The position numbers and the translations under genes were made by a program. Source: Terrimonas_A sp036262095 (GTDB lineage Bacteria > Bacteroidota > Bacteroidia > Chitinophagales > Chitinophagaceae). Taken from it: a stretch of 22,808 nucleotides of DNA. The notes under the pieces were generated by a model. That model ran no database searches. It worked only from the letters and a program-made list of their open reading frames with translations, and was not told where the DNA came from. This document shows, piece after piece, positions 14,549-22,808 of the stretch. Every line of letters starts with the position of its first letter. Position 1 is the stretch's first letter. The stretch spans positions 1 to 22,808 of the forward strand of contig DATAJQ010000110.1 in assembly GCA_036262095.1 (NCBI GenBank). Direction: 5' to 3'.

Positions 14549-16072
14549 ATGACTAAGAGACCACGTGTAAGATTTGCTCCCAGCCCCACCGGTGGTTTGC
14601 ACCTGGGCGGAGTAAGAACGGTTTTGTATAATTATCTGTTTGCAAAAAAGAATGGCGGCGATTTTGTGCTGCGGATTGAAGACACCGACCAGAGCCGCTA
14701 TGTGCCCGGTGCTGAAGAATATATTTTCAATTGCCTGGATTGGGTAGGCCTTACGCCCGATGAAAGCCCGCTGCATGGCGGCCCTTTCGGTCCTTACCGG
14801 CAAAGTGAACGCAAACCGATGTACCGGCAGTATGCTGAGCAGCTGGTAAAAGCCGGTCATGCCTATTACGCATTTGATACACCGGAAGAACTGGAAAAAA
14901 TGCGGCAGGATTTTAAAACAGAACAAAATCCTTCCCCACAATATGATCATACCCTGCGTATGAAAATGCGCAATTCCCTTTCGCTGTCAGAAGCGGAGAC
15001 ACAGCAGTTGCTCAGCAACGGAGCCCGCCATGTGATCCGCATTAAAATGCCGGAACAGGAAACCATTTCTTTTACCGATATGATCCGCGGCGAAGTGAGC
15101 TTTGATACATCATTGGTAGATGATAAGGTTTTACTGAAGGCAGATAATATGCCCACCTATCATCTTGCTGTGGTGGTAGACGACTACCTGATGCAGATCA
15201 CCCATGCCTTCCGTGGAGAAGAATGGCTGCCCAGTGCACCGGTACATATCCTTTGCTGGAAATATCTTTTCGGGCTTGATCAAATGCCACAATGGGCTCA
15301 CCTGCCATTGATACTCGGCCCCAACGGGAAACTCAGTAAAAGAGATGGTGCAAAATATGGCTTCCCTGTTTTTGCGATGAACTGGACAGACCCTAAAACG
15401 AATGAGTTGACTGAAGGCTTTCGCGAAAAAGGATTTTTACCCGAAGCGTTCATCAACCTGCTGGCACTCCTGGGCTGGAATGATGGCACAGAAAAAGAGA
15501 TCTTTACCAAAGAAGAATTGATCAACGCATTTAGCCTTGATCGCGTGCATAGCGCCGGCGCCAAATTCGATTATGAAAAAGCGAAATGGTTCAATCACGA
15601 ATGGATAAAAAATGCTGATGCCTCTACTTTGAAGCCCGTTGTAAAAACAATACTGGAAGAAAAAGGGCTTACTGTAAATGATGAGGCATTACTGGAAAAA
15701 GTGATCGGCCTTGTCAAAGACCGCTGCACTTTGCTGCCTGATTTTTATGAGCAGGCCGGTTTCTTTTTTCAGCGGCCGGCAGTACTGGACACAGAATCAG
15801 TAAAACCCAAATGGAATGACGCCAAGAATCTTTTCTTTGCCGAAGTGATCCGCAATTTCGAGCTCAGCCCGGTATGGGAAGCACATGAACTGGAAGCCAA
15901 CTTCAAAGAAATGGCAGCGGCTAATAAAATAAAACCAGGTGAAGTGCTGATGCCATTCCGGATCATGCTGGTGGGAGGGAAATTTGGACCTCATGTATTT
16001 GATATTGCCGCCCTTCTCGGAAAAGAAGAAACCATACACCGGATCAAAAACGCATTATCTTTATTTGCCTGA
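14549..16072 (+). CDS. gltX: Glutamate--tRNA ligase
   Basis: This 507-aa class I aminoacyl-tRNA synthetase charges tRNA-Glu with glutamate in the cytoplasm. The N-terminal RFAPSPTGGLHLGGVRTVLYNYLFA carries the HIGH-type motif (LHLG), followed by LRIEDTDQSRY. The KMSKS-type loop is NGKLSKRDGAKYG at about residues 252-264. The C-terminal half is the helical anticodon-binding region. Length and motifs are as expected for a full bacterial GluRS; I see no truncation. The ATG at 14549 directly follows a -7 box with 4 nt between, so the mRNA may start at or next to the ATG. A B12-binding-domain gene follows 20 bases downstream on the same strand and may be co-transcribed. Confidence 0.96.
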   Translation: MTKRPRVRFAPSPTGGLHLGGVRTVLYNYLFAKKNGGDFVLRIEDTDQSRYVPGAEEYIFNCLDWVGLTPDESPLHGGPFGPYRQSERKPMYRQYAEQLVKAGHAYYAFDTPEELEKMRQDFKTEQNPSPQYDHTLRMKMRNSLSLSEAETQQLLSNGARHVIRIKMPEQETISFTDMIRGEVSFDTSLVDDKVLLKADNMPTYHLAVVVDDYLMQITHAFRGEEWLPSAPVHILCWKYLFGLDQMPQWAHLPLILGPNGKLSKRDGAKYGFPVFAMNWTDPKTNELTEGFREKGFLPEAFINLLALLGWNDGTEKEIFTKEELINAFSLDRVHSAGAKFDYEKAKWFNHEWIKNADASTLKPVVKTILEEKGLTVNDEALLEKVIGLVKDRCTLLPDFYEQAGFFFQRPAVLDTESVKPKWNDAKNLFFAEVIRNFELSPVWEAHELEANFKEMAAANKIKPGEVLMPFRIMLVGGKFGPHVFDIAALLGKEETIHRIKNALSLFA

Positions 16073-16092
16073 TAACGGGTAAAAACTTCCAT

Positions 16093-16500
16093 ATGAACAG
16101 ACCTGTCAGAGTTTTAGTTGCTAAAGTAGGGCTGGATGGCCATGACCGTGGCGCCAAAGTAATTGCCACCGCCCTGCGCGATGCCGGAATGGAAGTGATC
16201 TATACCGGCCTTCGCCAAACCCCTGAAATGGTAGTGAACGCAGCTTTGCAGGAAGATGTGGACGCGATCGGCATCAGCATCCTCTCCGGCGCCCACATGA
16301 CGGTATTCCCCAAAGTGATTGAGCTGATGAAACAAAAAGGTATGGACGATGTACTCCTTACCGGTGGTGGTATTATTCCTGAAGATGATATGCAGCAACT
16401 GAATCAGCTTGGTGTGGGAAAGCTGTTTGCACCCGGTACGCCAACTACTGATATAGCGGGATATATTACTGATTGGGTGAAAGAGAATCGACAGTTTTGA
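16093..16500 (+). CDS. Stand-alone cobalamin-binding domain, methylmalonyl-CoA mutase C-terminal type
   Basis: This 135-aa protein has the B12-binding fold. KVGLDGHDRGAK holds the DxHxxG motif (D15, H17, G20), in which the His ligates cobalt. The downstream ISILSGAHMT and LLTGGGIIP segments match the other cofactor loops. It resembles the C-terminal small domain of methylmalonyl-CoA mutase, here as a separate subunit, as in split mutases where the catalytic TIM barrel is encoded elsewhere. No large mutase subunit is in the window. It follows gltX by 20 bases. Its partner could be a methylmalonyl-CoA or related acyl-CoA mutase. Confidence 0.88.
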   Translation: MNRPVRVLVAKVGLDGHDRGAKVIATALRDAGMEVIYTGLRQTPEMVVNAALQEDVDAIGISILSGAHMTVFPKVIELMKQKGMDDVLLTGGGIIPEDDMQQLNQLGVGKLFAPGTPTTDIAGYITDWVKENRQF

Positions 16501-16535
16501 GAGAAACTTATTACTGTAGAAGTATCTGACAACCC

Positions 16536-17750
16536 TTACAAATACCATTGTTTATATCTCAGCATCGCTTCAATAAAATAATAATCTCCATAAGTAAGCG
16601 GCACATCCACTTCTGATTTTCCCGGCAGATTGCCTACGCCATGCTTCAACAGGAACCCACCATTCTGACGGTATTTTGCGAGATATGTTTTGGAAGAAAG
16701 TGTGGTCAGTATTTTTTCAGCCATGGAAATATATCCTGTTCTTTCAGTTCCTTCTGTATACTGTGCCAGTTCCAGCAAGGCCGAAGCCATAATAGAAGCA
16801 GCAGATGCATCACGCAAGGTATGCTTATCGATAGGTGCATTGAAATCCCAGTAGGGAACACCGTCGGCCGGAAGATTAGGATGATTTAAAATAAATGCTG
16901 CGATCTTCCGTGCTTGCTCCAGGTAGGTTGCTTCCGTAGTAAAACGGTACATCATAGTGTAGCCATACAATCCCCATGCCTGACCACGGGCCCAGGCTGA
17001 TTCATTGCTGTATCCCTGTGCTGTTTTTTTCTCCAGCACTTTACCGGTAGCAGGGTCATATTCCACTACGTGATAAGAACTGTTGTCTGCACGGAAATGA
17101 TTTTTCATTGTAGTATTGGCATGAGCAATCGCAATAGCTTTGTATTTCGGCTCACGCCATTCATCACTTACCCAGTTGAGCAATTCCAGGTTCATCATAT
17201 TGTCAATGATGACAGGACTTTTAGGTGCTGTCAAAGCCTGCCATGATTGTATCGCTTTGACCGCAGGCTTATACCTTTTGATCAATGTCTCAGCAGCAAC
17301 AGCGCATACATCCCTGTAATCAGGGTTATGCGTGATCTTATAGGCATTTCCAAAACTGCAAAAGATCATAAAGCCTACATCATGGTTGGATGTCAGGTAT
17401 TTCTCTTTCTCCTCCAAAGCAAGCCTTCTTTCTGCTTCTGAGCGGATAGCAGAGTCTTGTGTATAGGAATAAATATACCAGAGCGAAGCTGGAAAGAAAC
17501 CACTGGTCCACCACCGGGTATCGCTTGAAATCAGCTTACCCTGTGCCGCATCATAAGAACGGGGCATTGAATCAATCGGTGTAAGGCTGGCCATGAACTT
17601 ATATTGCCTGGCAGCCAGCTCCATATTTTTTTTGATAAGTTTTTCGATCTTCTTTTTTCCCTGTGCATGGATACACAAAGACAAACAGGAAAGGCAAAGC
17701 AGTAAGACTACCGGGATAAGATTTTGCCTGCGCAGCGAAGTAGCGGTCAT
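16536..17750 (-). CDS. Secreted glycoside hydrolase family 88-like (unsaturated glucuronyl hydrolase)
   Basis: This 404-aa protein has an N-terminal signal peptide (basic start, then LIPVVLLLCLSCLSLCIHAQ), so it is exported, probably to the periplasm. The mature part is the (alpha/alpha)6 barrel type of GH88. DTRWWTSGFFPASLWYIY, NHDVGFMIFCSFGNAYK (likely first catalytic Asp), DNMMNLELLNW (second Asp) and ESAWARGQAWGLYGYTMMYR are typical. Family members remove unsaturated uronic acids from lyase-generated oligosaccharides. It is convergent with the B12-domain gene and divergent from the crotonase gene. A TATATTTG box lies on the minus strand at 17780-17773. No SusC/D pair is nearby, so this is not a classic polysaccharide utilisation locus in view. 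Confidence 0.92.
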   Translation of the reverse strand: MTATSLRRQNLIPVVLLLCLSCLSLCIHAQGKKKIEKLIKKNMELAARQYKFMASLTPIDSMPRSYDAAQGKLISSDTRWWTSGFFPASLWYIYSYTQDSAIRSEAERRLALEEKEKYLTSNHDVGFMIFCSFGNAYKITHNPDYRDVCAVAAETLIKRYKPAVKAIQSWQALTAPKSPVIIDNMMNLELLNWVSDEWREPKYKAIAIAHANTTMKNHFRADNSSYHVVEYDPATGKVLEKKTAQGYSNESAWARGQAWGLYGYTMMYRFTTEATYLEQARKIAAFILNHPNLPADGVPYWDFNAPIDKHTLRDASAASIMASALLELAQYTEGTERTGYISMAEKILTTLSSKTYLAKYRQNGGFLLKHGVGNLPGKSEVDVPLTYGDYYFIEAMLRYKQWYL

Positions 17751-17772
17751 GCAATGGATTTTTGATTGTCAA

Positions 17773-17780
17773 CAAATATA
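17773..17780 (-). promoter_or_regulatory. -7 box of the GH88 gene
   Basis: TATATTTG on the minus strand matches TAnnTTTG, with 22 nt to the ATG at 17750. No convincing -33 element was found. Confidence 0.4.
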
Positions 17781-17834
17781 ATTTTAAAATCAGCCCCCGG
17801 TACCTGTGTGGGAAGATATTTGCGGCTTATCATT

Positions 17835-17842
17835 TACTTTTG
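17835..17842 (+). promoter_or_regulatory. -7 box of the enoyl-CoA hydratase gene
   Basis: TACTTTTG matches TAnnTTTG and ends 12 nt before the ATG at 17855. This supports that ATG over the upstream alternative start. No -33 element at the right distance is evident. Confidence 0.45.
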
Positions 17843-17854
17843 AAAAAAAATGCC

Positions 17855-18634
17855 ATGTATTCCAGCCTTTTAGTTGAAACCGCCAACCAGATCGCGACCA
17901 TCACCATCAACCGCCCGGACAAACTCAATGCACTGAACAAAACAGTGATCGAAGAGCTCGGCAAAGCAATAGATGAAGTGATCAGCGATCCTTCTATCCA
18001 ATCAGCTATTATCACTGGCAGCGGGCCCAAGGCTTTTGTAGCCGGTGCTGATATCAGTGAATTCAGCTCATTGGATGCTGCAGGTGGTAAAGCACTGGCG
18101 CAAAAGGGACAGGATATCGTTTTCTCCAAAATTGAGAACAGCCCCAAACCTATTATCGCTGCAGTGAATGGATTTGCTTTAGGAGGTGGTTGTGAACTGG
18201 CAATGGCCTGTCATTTCCGAGTAGCCAGTGAAACAGCGAAGTTTGGACAACCTGAAGTGAACCTTGGCCTGATACCTGGCTATGGAGGTACGCAACGCCT
18301 GGTGCAACTCATCGGTAAAGGCAGGGCAATCGAATTACTGATGACGGGTAATATGATCGACGCTGCAACTGCCCTGCAATATGGCCTGGTAAATCATGTG
18401 GTAAAAGCAGAAGAACTCCTCGACAAAGCCAGTTCAATTTTAACACTGATCAATTCGAAAGCGCCACTGGCGATCGCAGGTTGCATCAAAACAGCCAATG
18501 CTGTGTTCAATGAAAAACTGGATGGATATGCGATCGAAATAGAAACATTCGGCAAACTGATCGCCACTGCCGATGCCAAAGAAGGTGCTGCTGCTTTTAT
18601 GGAAAAAAGAAAAGCTTCTTTTAAAGGGCAGTAA
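17855..18634 (+). CDS. Enoyl-CoA hydratase/isomerase (crotonase family)
   Basis: This 259-aa crotonase-family protein probably hydrates 2-enoyl-CoA in beta-oxidation or amino-acid catabolism. ITINRPDKLNALN leads the fold and AFVAGADISEF gives the oxyanion-hole Ala-Gly-Ala-Asp. NGFALGGGCELAMACHFR carries the first catalytic Glu and KFGQPEVNLGLIPGYGGTQRL the second, so hydratase activity is likely intact. The open frame extends back to 17762, but MYSSLLVETANQIATITIN at 17855 is the normal family N-terminus and follows a -7 box. The 3' end overlaps the convergent fucosidase gene by 14 bases. The substrate chain length is not determined by sequence. Confidence 0.93.
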   Translation: MYSSLLVETANQIATITINRPDKLNALNKTVIEELGKAIDEVISDPSIQSAIITGSGPKAFVAGADISEFSSLDAAGGKALAQKGQDIVFSKIENSPKPIIAAVNGFALGGGCELAMACHFRVASETAKFGQPEVNLGLIPGYGGTQRLVQLIGKGRAIELLMTGNMIDAATALQYGLVNHVVKAEELLDKASSILTLINSKAPLAIAGCIKTANAVFNEKLDGYAIEIETFGKLIATADAKEGAAAFMEKRKASFKGQ

Positions 18635-20033
18635 GTTCCTCGGGCAATAAGTAAGCACTGATCTCTTTAATAACAGGAGCTCCCTTTGCATCACGGATAA
18701 GCAACCGGATGCTGCTGATATCCTGCACCGGGAATACAAGTATCCGTTTTCTTCCGATAGTAGTAATATCTATATGCTTTACTTCCTGTATACCATTTAA
18801 TAATATCAGTTTGGCAGATTTTACTTTTTGCCCATTTGTCAGGCCTTCCTGCAACACGACACAATTGACTTTTCTGACAGAATCGAATTTCACCCACAGG
18901 CTTGTATTCTTATAATCCGCGAGCGTTTCAGCGCTCGCCGGATCGCCATCTGTAAACTTTGTTCTCCTGAAAATACCTCCTTTGGTATGCAGTTCAGCCT
19001 TGCTGCCAAAGGCAAGATTATTTGCAAAGCTTTCATCACGCAGCGCTTTGAATCCCATTAAAGCGGCTGAATCCTTTTCATTGATCAATCCACGCCTGTC
19101 GGGCGGTACATTCAATAATAAGTTAGCACCCCGGCCTACTGACTTAAGATACAAATCGAATAACTGTTGCGGTGTTTTCACTTTATCATCTTCTTCAGCA
19201 TGATAGAACCAGCCTGGCCTGATGCTTACATCACATTCAGCAGGGATCCAGTTCCGTCCGTTTATATTTCCCTGGTTAAGCGTATCCGTTGGAGGCGCGC
19301 CTTCTCCTCTTTTAAAGCCTGCGGTGTCGAGATAGTTCCAGTTGGTTTCACCAGCTATTCCTTTTTCATTACCTACCCATCTTATATCGGGACCTATATC
19401 ACTGAACACAACCGTATTGGGCGCAAAACGTCGCATCGTTTGTTCAAAACGCCTGAAATCATACTCCTGTTTTTTGCCATTAGGGCCTTCGCCATCGGCG
19501 CCATCCCACCAGAATTCAAAGAAAGGGCCATAATGGGTAATCAGTTCTTTCATGGTATTTACGTACACATCATTGTAAGCAGGCGTTCCATATTGCGGGT
19601 GATTCCTGTCCCAGGGTGAAAGATAAACGCCGAACTTCAAACCATATTCCTTGCAGGCTTTGGATAAGTCCCTTAACACATCTCCTTTTCCATTCTTCCA
19701 CTGGCTTTGTTTTACGGTATGTGTTGAATACTGGCTTGGCCACAGGCAAAATCCGTCATGATGTTTGGCGGTGATAATAATGCCTTTGGCGCCGGATTGT
19801 TTGGCAATCCGCGCCCATTGGCGGCAGTCAAGCTCTGTAGGATTGAAGATATCAGCCTGCTCATCACCATGGCCCCATTCTTTATCCGTAAACGTATTTG
19901 GCCCGAAATGAATGAACCAATAGTATTCCATATCATGCCAGGCAAGCTGCTGTTTGGCAGGAAGGGCTTGCTTTTGCGCCTGCACGATATTGAAAAAAAA
20001 GAAAAGAACGGTAACACTAAAAATCCTTTTCAT
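18621..20033 (-). CDS. Secreted alpha-L-fucosidase (GH29), with C-terminal beta-sandwich-like domain
   Basis: This 470-aa protein has a signal peptide (MKRIFSVTVLFFFFNIVQAQ). The GH29 barrel covers about residues 30-340: WFIHFGPNTF near the start, KHHDGFCLWPS at about 90-100, YLSPWDRNHPQYG, and FFEFWWDGADG with the probable nucleophile D177. The last 130 residues resemble a carbohydrate-binding F5/8-type domain. It removes alpha-linked fucose from glycans, probably in the periplasm. It lies 10 bases after a second GH29 gene on the same strand, so the two are likely one operon. Its 3' end overlaps the convergent enoyl-CoA hydratase gene by 14 bases. The acid/base residue cannot be assigned with confidence by eye. 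Confidence 0.92.
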   Translation of the reverse strand: MKRIFSVTVLFFFFNIVQAQKQALPAKQQLAWHDMEYYWFIHFGPNTFTDKEWGHGDEQADIFNPTELDCRQWARIAKQSGAKGIIITAKHHDGFCLWPSQYSTHTVKQSQWKNGKGDVLRDLSKACKEYGLKFGVYLSPWDRNHPQYGTPAYNDVYVNTMKELITHYGPFFEFWWDGADGEGPNGKKQEYDFRRFEQTMRRFAPNTVVFSDIGPDIRWVGNEKGIAGETNWNYLDTAGFKRGEGAPPTDTLNQGNINGRNWIPAECDVSIRPGWFYHAEEDDKVKTPQQLFDLYLKSVGRGANLLLNVPPDRRGLINEKDSAALMGFKALRDESFANNLAFGSKAELHTKGGIFRRTKFTDGDPASAETLADYKNTSLWVKFDSVRKVNCVVLQEGLTNGQKVKSAKLILLNGIQEVKHIDITTIGRKRILVFPVQDISSIRLLIRDAKGAPVIKEISAYLLPEELTAL

Positions 20034-20043
20034 ATTTTCCTTT

Positions 20044-21369
20044 TTATTTTAATACTAATTCAACAACCGTGTCCGGTCCGTTCAACACTATTCCATCTAA
20101 AGATAACATCACATTCTCTTTCTGCTGTCTGAACTTTATCGTCGTGCCTGCTCCCATCACTTTAGCTGATGCAATTTTAAAGGAGCCTGGAATAACGATC
20201 TGTCTATCCACCGGCATGCTGAACAGGTGCACATAAATATGTTTATCTTTTTGTGTGGTCACACCCCAGGCTTGTGGGTCAAGTGGCCCCTTTCTTGTTC
20301 CATACACGCTTTCGCCGAATTGCTGCAGCCATTGCCCGGCTGCTGCAAGTGTGTCAACAAATTCCGGTTGTATCTGCCCGCTGGGCATAGGTCCTATATT
20401 CAACAACAGGTTGGCATCACGGCCCACAGCGCCTGCCAGCAGCTGTATCACCTGGCTTACTGTTTTATACTTTCTGTCGGTTATATTATAACCCCATGAT
20501 CCATTGATCGTTTCGCAGGTCTCTAATGGCAGGGCCGATGCTTGCTGAAAGCTTAATCCTGATTTGTTTTCGCCAGGCAGATCACGTTCAAACATCTGGA
20601 AGTCTTCACCAGCTATTGGTGTCAGGTGATGATTATTGCCAATAAGGCATTGTGGTTGCAGGCGATGAATCAGTTCATATATTTCGGGATATTTCCAGTC
20701 GATACGTGAGGAGCGGTCGCCATGTCCTTCAGGGTTGGTCTGATCCCAATGACCATCAAACCAGATAGACATGATCTGACCATAATTAGTGAGCAGTTCT
20801 GTTAATTGATTTTTCATGAACTGCAGGTAAGAAGCATAGTTGCTTTTTTCTGTGCGGCCTGTGCCTTTACCGGTACGGCCGGTTTCATAAGGATAATCGC
20901 TGCGGAACCAATCGAGCGTGGAATAATAAAGACCGAGCTGCATGCCTTGTTTATGACATTCTTCAGCCAGCATTTTCAATACATCCTTTCCATAAGGCGT
21001 ATTGGTGATCTTCCAATCTGATTGTTTGGTGTCCCAATTGGAAAAGCCATCGTGGTGGCGTGTGATGAACACAATGTATTTCATACCTGCATTCTTTGCT
21101 GTAGCCACCCATTTGGCTGCATCGAAATCAACAGGGTTAAAGGCTCTGAGAAGACGTTTGTAGTCTTCCACTTTAATGTTCCTGTTGTTCATCACCCATT
21201 CACCATCGGCCAGCACGCTGGACAATCCCCAATGGATGAACATGCCATAACGGTTATCGCGAAACTGTTGCCTGGCAGCAAGGTTTTCCTGTGTTGGAAC
21301 ATATTCCTGGGAGATGCCGGAAAAGAAGAGAGTGAGGAGGAATGAGATCAGTATAATTTTTGTTCTCAT
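20044..21369 (-). CDS. Secreted alpha-L-fucosidase (GH29)
   Basis: This 441-aa protein has a signal peptide (MRTKIILISFLLTLFFSGIS). Barrel motifs are RYGMFIHWGLSSV at about 40-52, FITRHHDGFSNWDTKQSDW, GLYYSTLDWF and IMSIWFDGHWDQ with the probable nucleophile D205. QLLAGAVGRDANLLLNIGP is typical of GH29. It differs clearly from its downstream neighbour, so the pair is not a recent duplication and may have different linkage specificities. It is the first gene of a two-gene operon. A TAAGTTTG -7 box lies on the minus strand at 21393-21386. It is divergent from fumC. Confidence 0.92.
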   Translation of the reverse strand: MRTKIILISFLLTLFFSGISQEYVPTQENLAARQQFRDNRYGMFIHWGLSSVLADGEWVMNNRNIKVEDYKRLLRAFNPVDFDAAKWVATAKNAGMKYIVFITRHHDGFSNWDTKQSDWKITNTPYGKDVLKMLAEECHKQGMQLGLYYSTLDWFRSDYPYETGRTGKGTGRTEKSNYASYLQFMKNQLTELLTNYGQIMSIWFDGHWDQTNPEGHGDRSSRIDWKYPEIYELIHRLQPQCLIGNNHHLTPIAGEDFQMFERDLPGENKSGLSFQQASALPLETCETINGSWGYNITDRKYKTVSQVIQLLAGAVGRDANLLLNIGPMPSGQIQPEFVDTLAAAGQWLQQFGESVYGTRKGPLDPQAWGVTTQKDKHIYVHLFSMPVDRQIVIPGSFKIASAKVMGAGTTIKFRQQKENVMLSLDGIVLNGPDTVVELVLK

Positions 21370-21385
21370 GCAAGCGATTTTAATT

Positions 21386-21393
21386 CAAACTTA
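21386..21393 (-). promoter_or_regulatory. -7 box of the fucosidase operon
   Basis: TAAGTTTG on the minus strand matches TAnnTTTG and lies 16 nt before the ATG at 21369. CCAAAAG upstream is not at ideal -33 spacing. Confidence 0.45.
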
Positions 21394-21439
21394 CATCAAC
21401 CTTCTCCCAAAAGCTAAAATACCTTTACCCCGATATCCC

Positions 21440-21447
21440 TAACTTTG
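21440..21447 (+). promoter_or_regulatory. -7 box of fumC
   Basis: TAACTTTG matches TAnnTTTG, giving a 5' leader of roughly 35 nt before the ATG at 21489. No clear -33 box was identified. Confidence 0.45.
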
Positions 21448-21488
21448 CCACCCAAATCATTTTTTCATCTTTTCTCTAAATACACGTT

Positions 21489-22808
21489 ATGGGATACAGA
21501 ATAGAAAAAGACACCATGGGCGAAGTGAAAGTACCTGCTGAAGCTTATTACGGAGCGCAAACACAACGCAGCATTGATAATTTCCAGATAGCCCAGGACA
21601 TCAATAAAATGCCTAAAGAGATCATCAGGGCTTTCGCTTATCTCAAAAAAGCAGCAGCGATCACCAATTTCGAAGCCGGCGTTTTACCCAAAGAAAAATC
21701 AGACCTCATCGGCCAGGTATGTGATGAAATACTGGAAGGTAAACTGGATGCTTATTTCCCCCTGGTGGTATGGCAAACCGGGTCCGGTACCCAAAGTAAT
21801 ATGAATGTGAATGAAGTGGTCGCTTACCGTGGCCATGTGATCAAAGGAGGTGCATTAACGGATAAAGATAAATTCCTGCACCCCAATGATGATGTCAACA
21901 AATCACAATCATCCAACGATACCTTTCCAACGGCCATGCACATTGCGGCCTACAAGATTTTGCTGGAAACCACTATTCCCGGCATTCAAAAATTGCGTGA
22001 CACGCTGGCTGCCAAAAGCAAGCAGTTCATGAATGTGGTAAAGATCGGCCGCACGCATTTTATGGATGCGACCCCTCTTACAGTGGGACAGGAATTCAGT
22101 GCTTATGTATCACAGCTGGACCATGGCCTGAAAGCCATTAAGAATACACTGCCTCACTTAAGTGAGCTTGCTTTGGGTGGCACAGCAGTAGGCACCGGTA
22201 TCAATACTCCTGATGGTTATGCAGTAAACGTTGCAAAACATATTGCCAAACTAACAGGTATTCCTTTTGTAACGGCAGAAAATAAATTTGAAGCGCTTGC
22301 AGCACATGATGCTATTGTGGAATCGCATGGGGCACTGAAGACTGTAGCCGTAAGCCTGATGAAGATCGCTAATGATATCCGCATGTTATCGTCCGGTCCG
22401 CGCAGTGGAATTGGCGAATTATTCATCCCCGATAATGAGCCGGGCTCGTCCATCATGCCGGGTAAAGTGAATCCCACACAATGTGAGGCACTGACCATGA
22501 TAGCCGCACAGGTTTTGGGAAATGATGTGGCTATCAATATCGGTGGCGCTACCGGTCATTTTGAACTAAACGTGTTTAAACCGGTAATGATCTACAACTT
22601 CCTGCACAGTGCAAGACTGATCGGCGACGGCTGTGTTTCATTCAACGACAAATGTGCTGTTGGTGTTGAACCGATCGAAGCAAATATCAAAAAGCATGTC
22701 GACAATTCATTGATGCTGGTAACAGCGCTCAATACCAAAATCGGTTATTACAAAGCAGCAGAAATTGCCCAGAAAGCACATAAGGAAGGAACGACACTGA
22801 AAGAAATG
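21489..22808 (+). CDS. fumC: Fumarate hydratase class II, 3' end cut by the window
   Basis: The gene runs off the window after 440 codons of the usual 460 or so. It converts fumarate to L-malate in the TCA cycle and needs no iron-sulfur cluster. Signatures are YYGAQTQRS near the N-terminus, VVWQTGSGTQSNMNVNEV, the VNKSQSSNDTFPTAMH segment, KIGRTHFMDATPLTVGQE, and the family loop GSSIMPGKVNP at residues 319-329 (catalytic Ser region S320/S321). The frame is open throughout with no disruption. The start is the ATG at 21489 (MGYRIEKDTMGEVKVP), which matches the usual FumC N-terminus. The aspartase and argininosuccinate lyase relatives share the fold, but the motifs fit FumC best. Confidence 0.95.
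   Translation, partial: MGYRIEKDTMGEVKVPAEAYYGAQTQRSIDNFQIAQDINKMPKEIIRAFAYLKKAAAITNFEAGVLPKEKSDLIGQVCDEILEGKLDAYFPLVVWQTGSGTQSNMNVNEVVAYRGHVIKGGALTDKDKFLHPNDDVNKSQSSNDTFPTAMHIAAYKILLETTIPGIQKLRDTLAAKSKQFMNVVKIGRTHFMDATPLTVGQEFSAYVSQLDHGLKAIKNTLPHLSELALGGTAVGTGINTPDGYAVNVAKHIAKLTGIPFVTAENKFEALAAHDAIVESHGALKTVAVSLMKIANDIRMLSSGPRSGIGELFIPDNEPGSSIMPGKVNPTQCEALTMIAAQVLGNDVAINIGGATGHFELNVFKPVMIYNFLHSARLIGDGCVSFNDKCAVGVEPIEANIKKHVDNSLMLVTALNTKIGYYKAAEIAQKAHKEGTTLKEM

Noticed and set aside
14495..14950. 151-aa minus-strand ORF over gltX
   Set aside because: It is an antisense shadow of the strongly supported gltX gene.
16536..21369. Polysaccharide utilisation locus
   Set aside because: Glycosidases are present, but no SusC/SusD pair, sensor or regulator is in view, and a crotonase gene interrupts the cluster.
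1..22808. CRISPR array near the Cas4-like gene
   Set aside because: No regularly spaced direct repeats were seen on either strand and no other cas genes are present. The nuclease is linked to Argonaute instead.

Overview
The window looks like a Bacteroidota chromosome, probably Chitinophagaceae or a close relative. The protein sequences are of Bacteroidota type, several starts are preceded by the Bacteroidota -7 box TAnnTTTG, and secreted GH29/GH88 glycosidases sit beside ordinary core genes. It has two parts: an AT-rich accessory island (about 1-12554) and a core region (about 12555-22808).

Accessory island. On the minus strand, a caspase-like protease (1737-3290), a membrane-anchored protein (715-1509) and a small frameshifted ORF (509-701) form an apparent operon. 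Divergent from it is a tight five-gene plus-strand operon (3434-8610): XRE regulator, Cas4/AddB-like Fe-S PD-(D/E)XK nuclease, long Argonaute-like protein with an apparently degenerate catalytic tetrad, a 148-aa unknown, and an HEXXH metallopeptidase-like protein. The XRE promoter carries a 7-bp inverted repeat, so autoregulation is likely. A large serine recombinase (8996-10462) and a 69-aa partner gene follow. Then comes a minus-strand pair: a 434-aa protein whose N-terminus looks like a proteasome beta/HslV Thr-nucleophile hydrolase, and a 60-aa protein. A diverged copy of the 3' end of the 69-aa gene lies beyond that pair at 12390-12437, suggesting layered insertions. My best candidate for an undescribed system is the Argonaute/Cas4-like/metallopeptidase operon, possibly with the divergent caspase unit. 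The second candidate is the proteasome-like protein and its small partner. A role in anti-phage or anti-plasmid defence is inferred from families and context; the sequence does not show it.

Core region. tRNA-Ser(GGA) with its terminator marks the return to core sequence. Then come a TatD-family hydrolase, a NodB-type polysaccharide deacetylase divergent from gltX, a stand-alone B12-binding domain of methylmalonyl-CoA mutase type, a GH88 unsaturated glucuronyl hydrolase, a crotonase-family enoyl-CoA hydratase, two tandem secreted GH29 alpha-L-fucosidases and the first 440 codons of fumC, cut by the window end. The deacetylase/gltX divergent promoter holds four copies of a TTACCGGTAA-like palindrome inside a 19-bp inverted repeat. 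At three genes (XRE, deacetylase, gltX) the -7 box ends exactly 4 nt before the start codon, which suggests leaderless transcripts.
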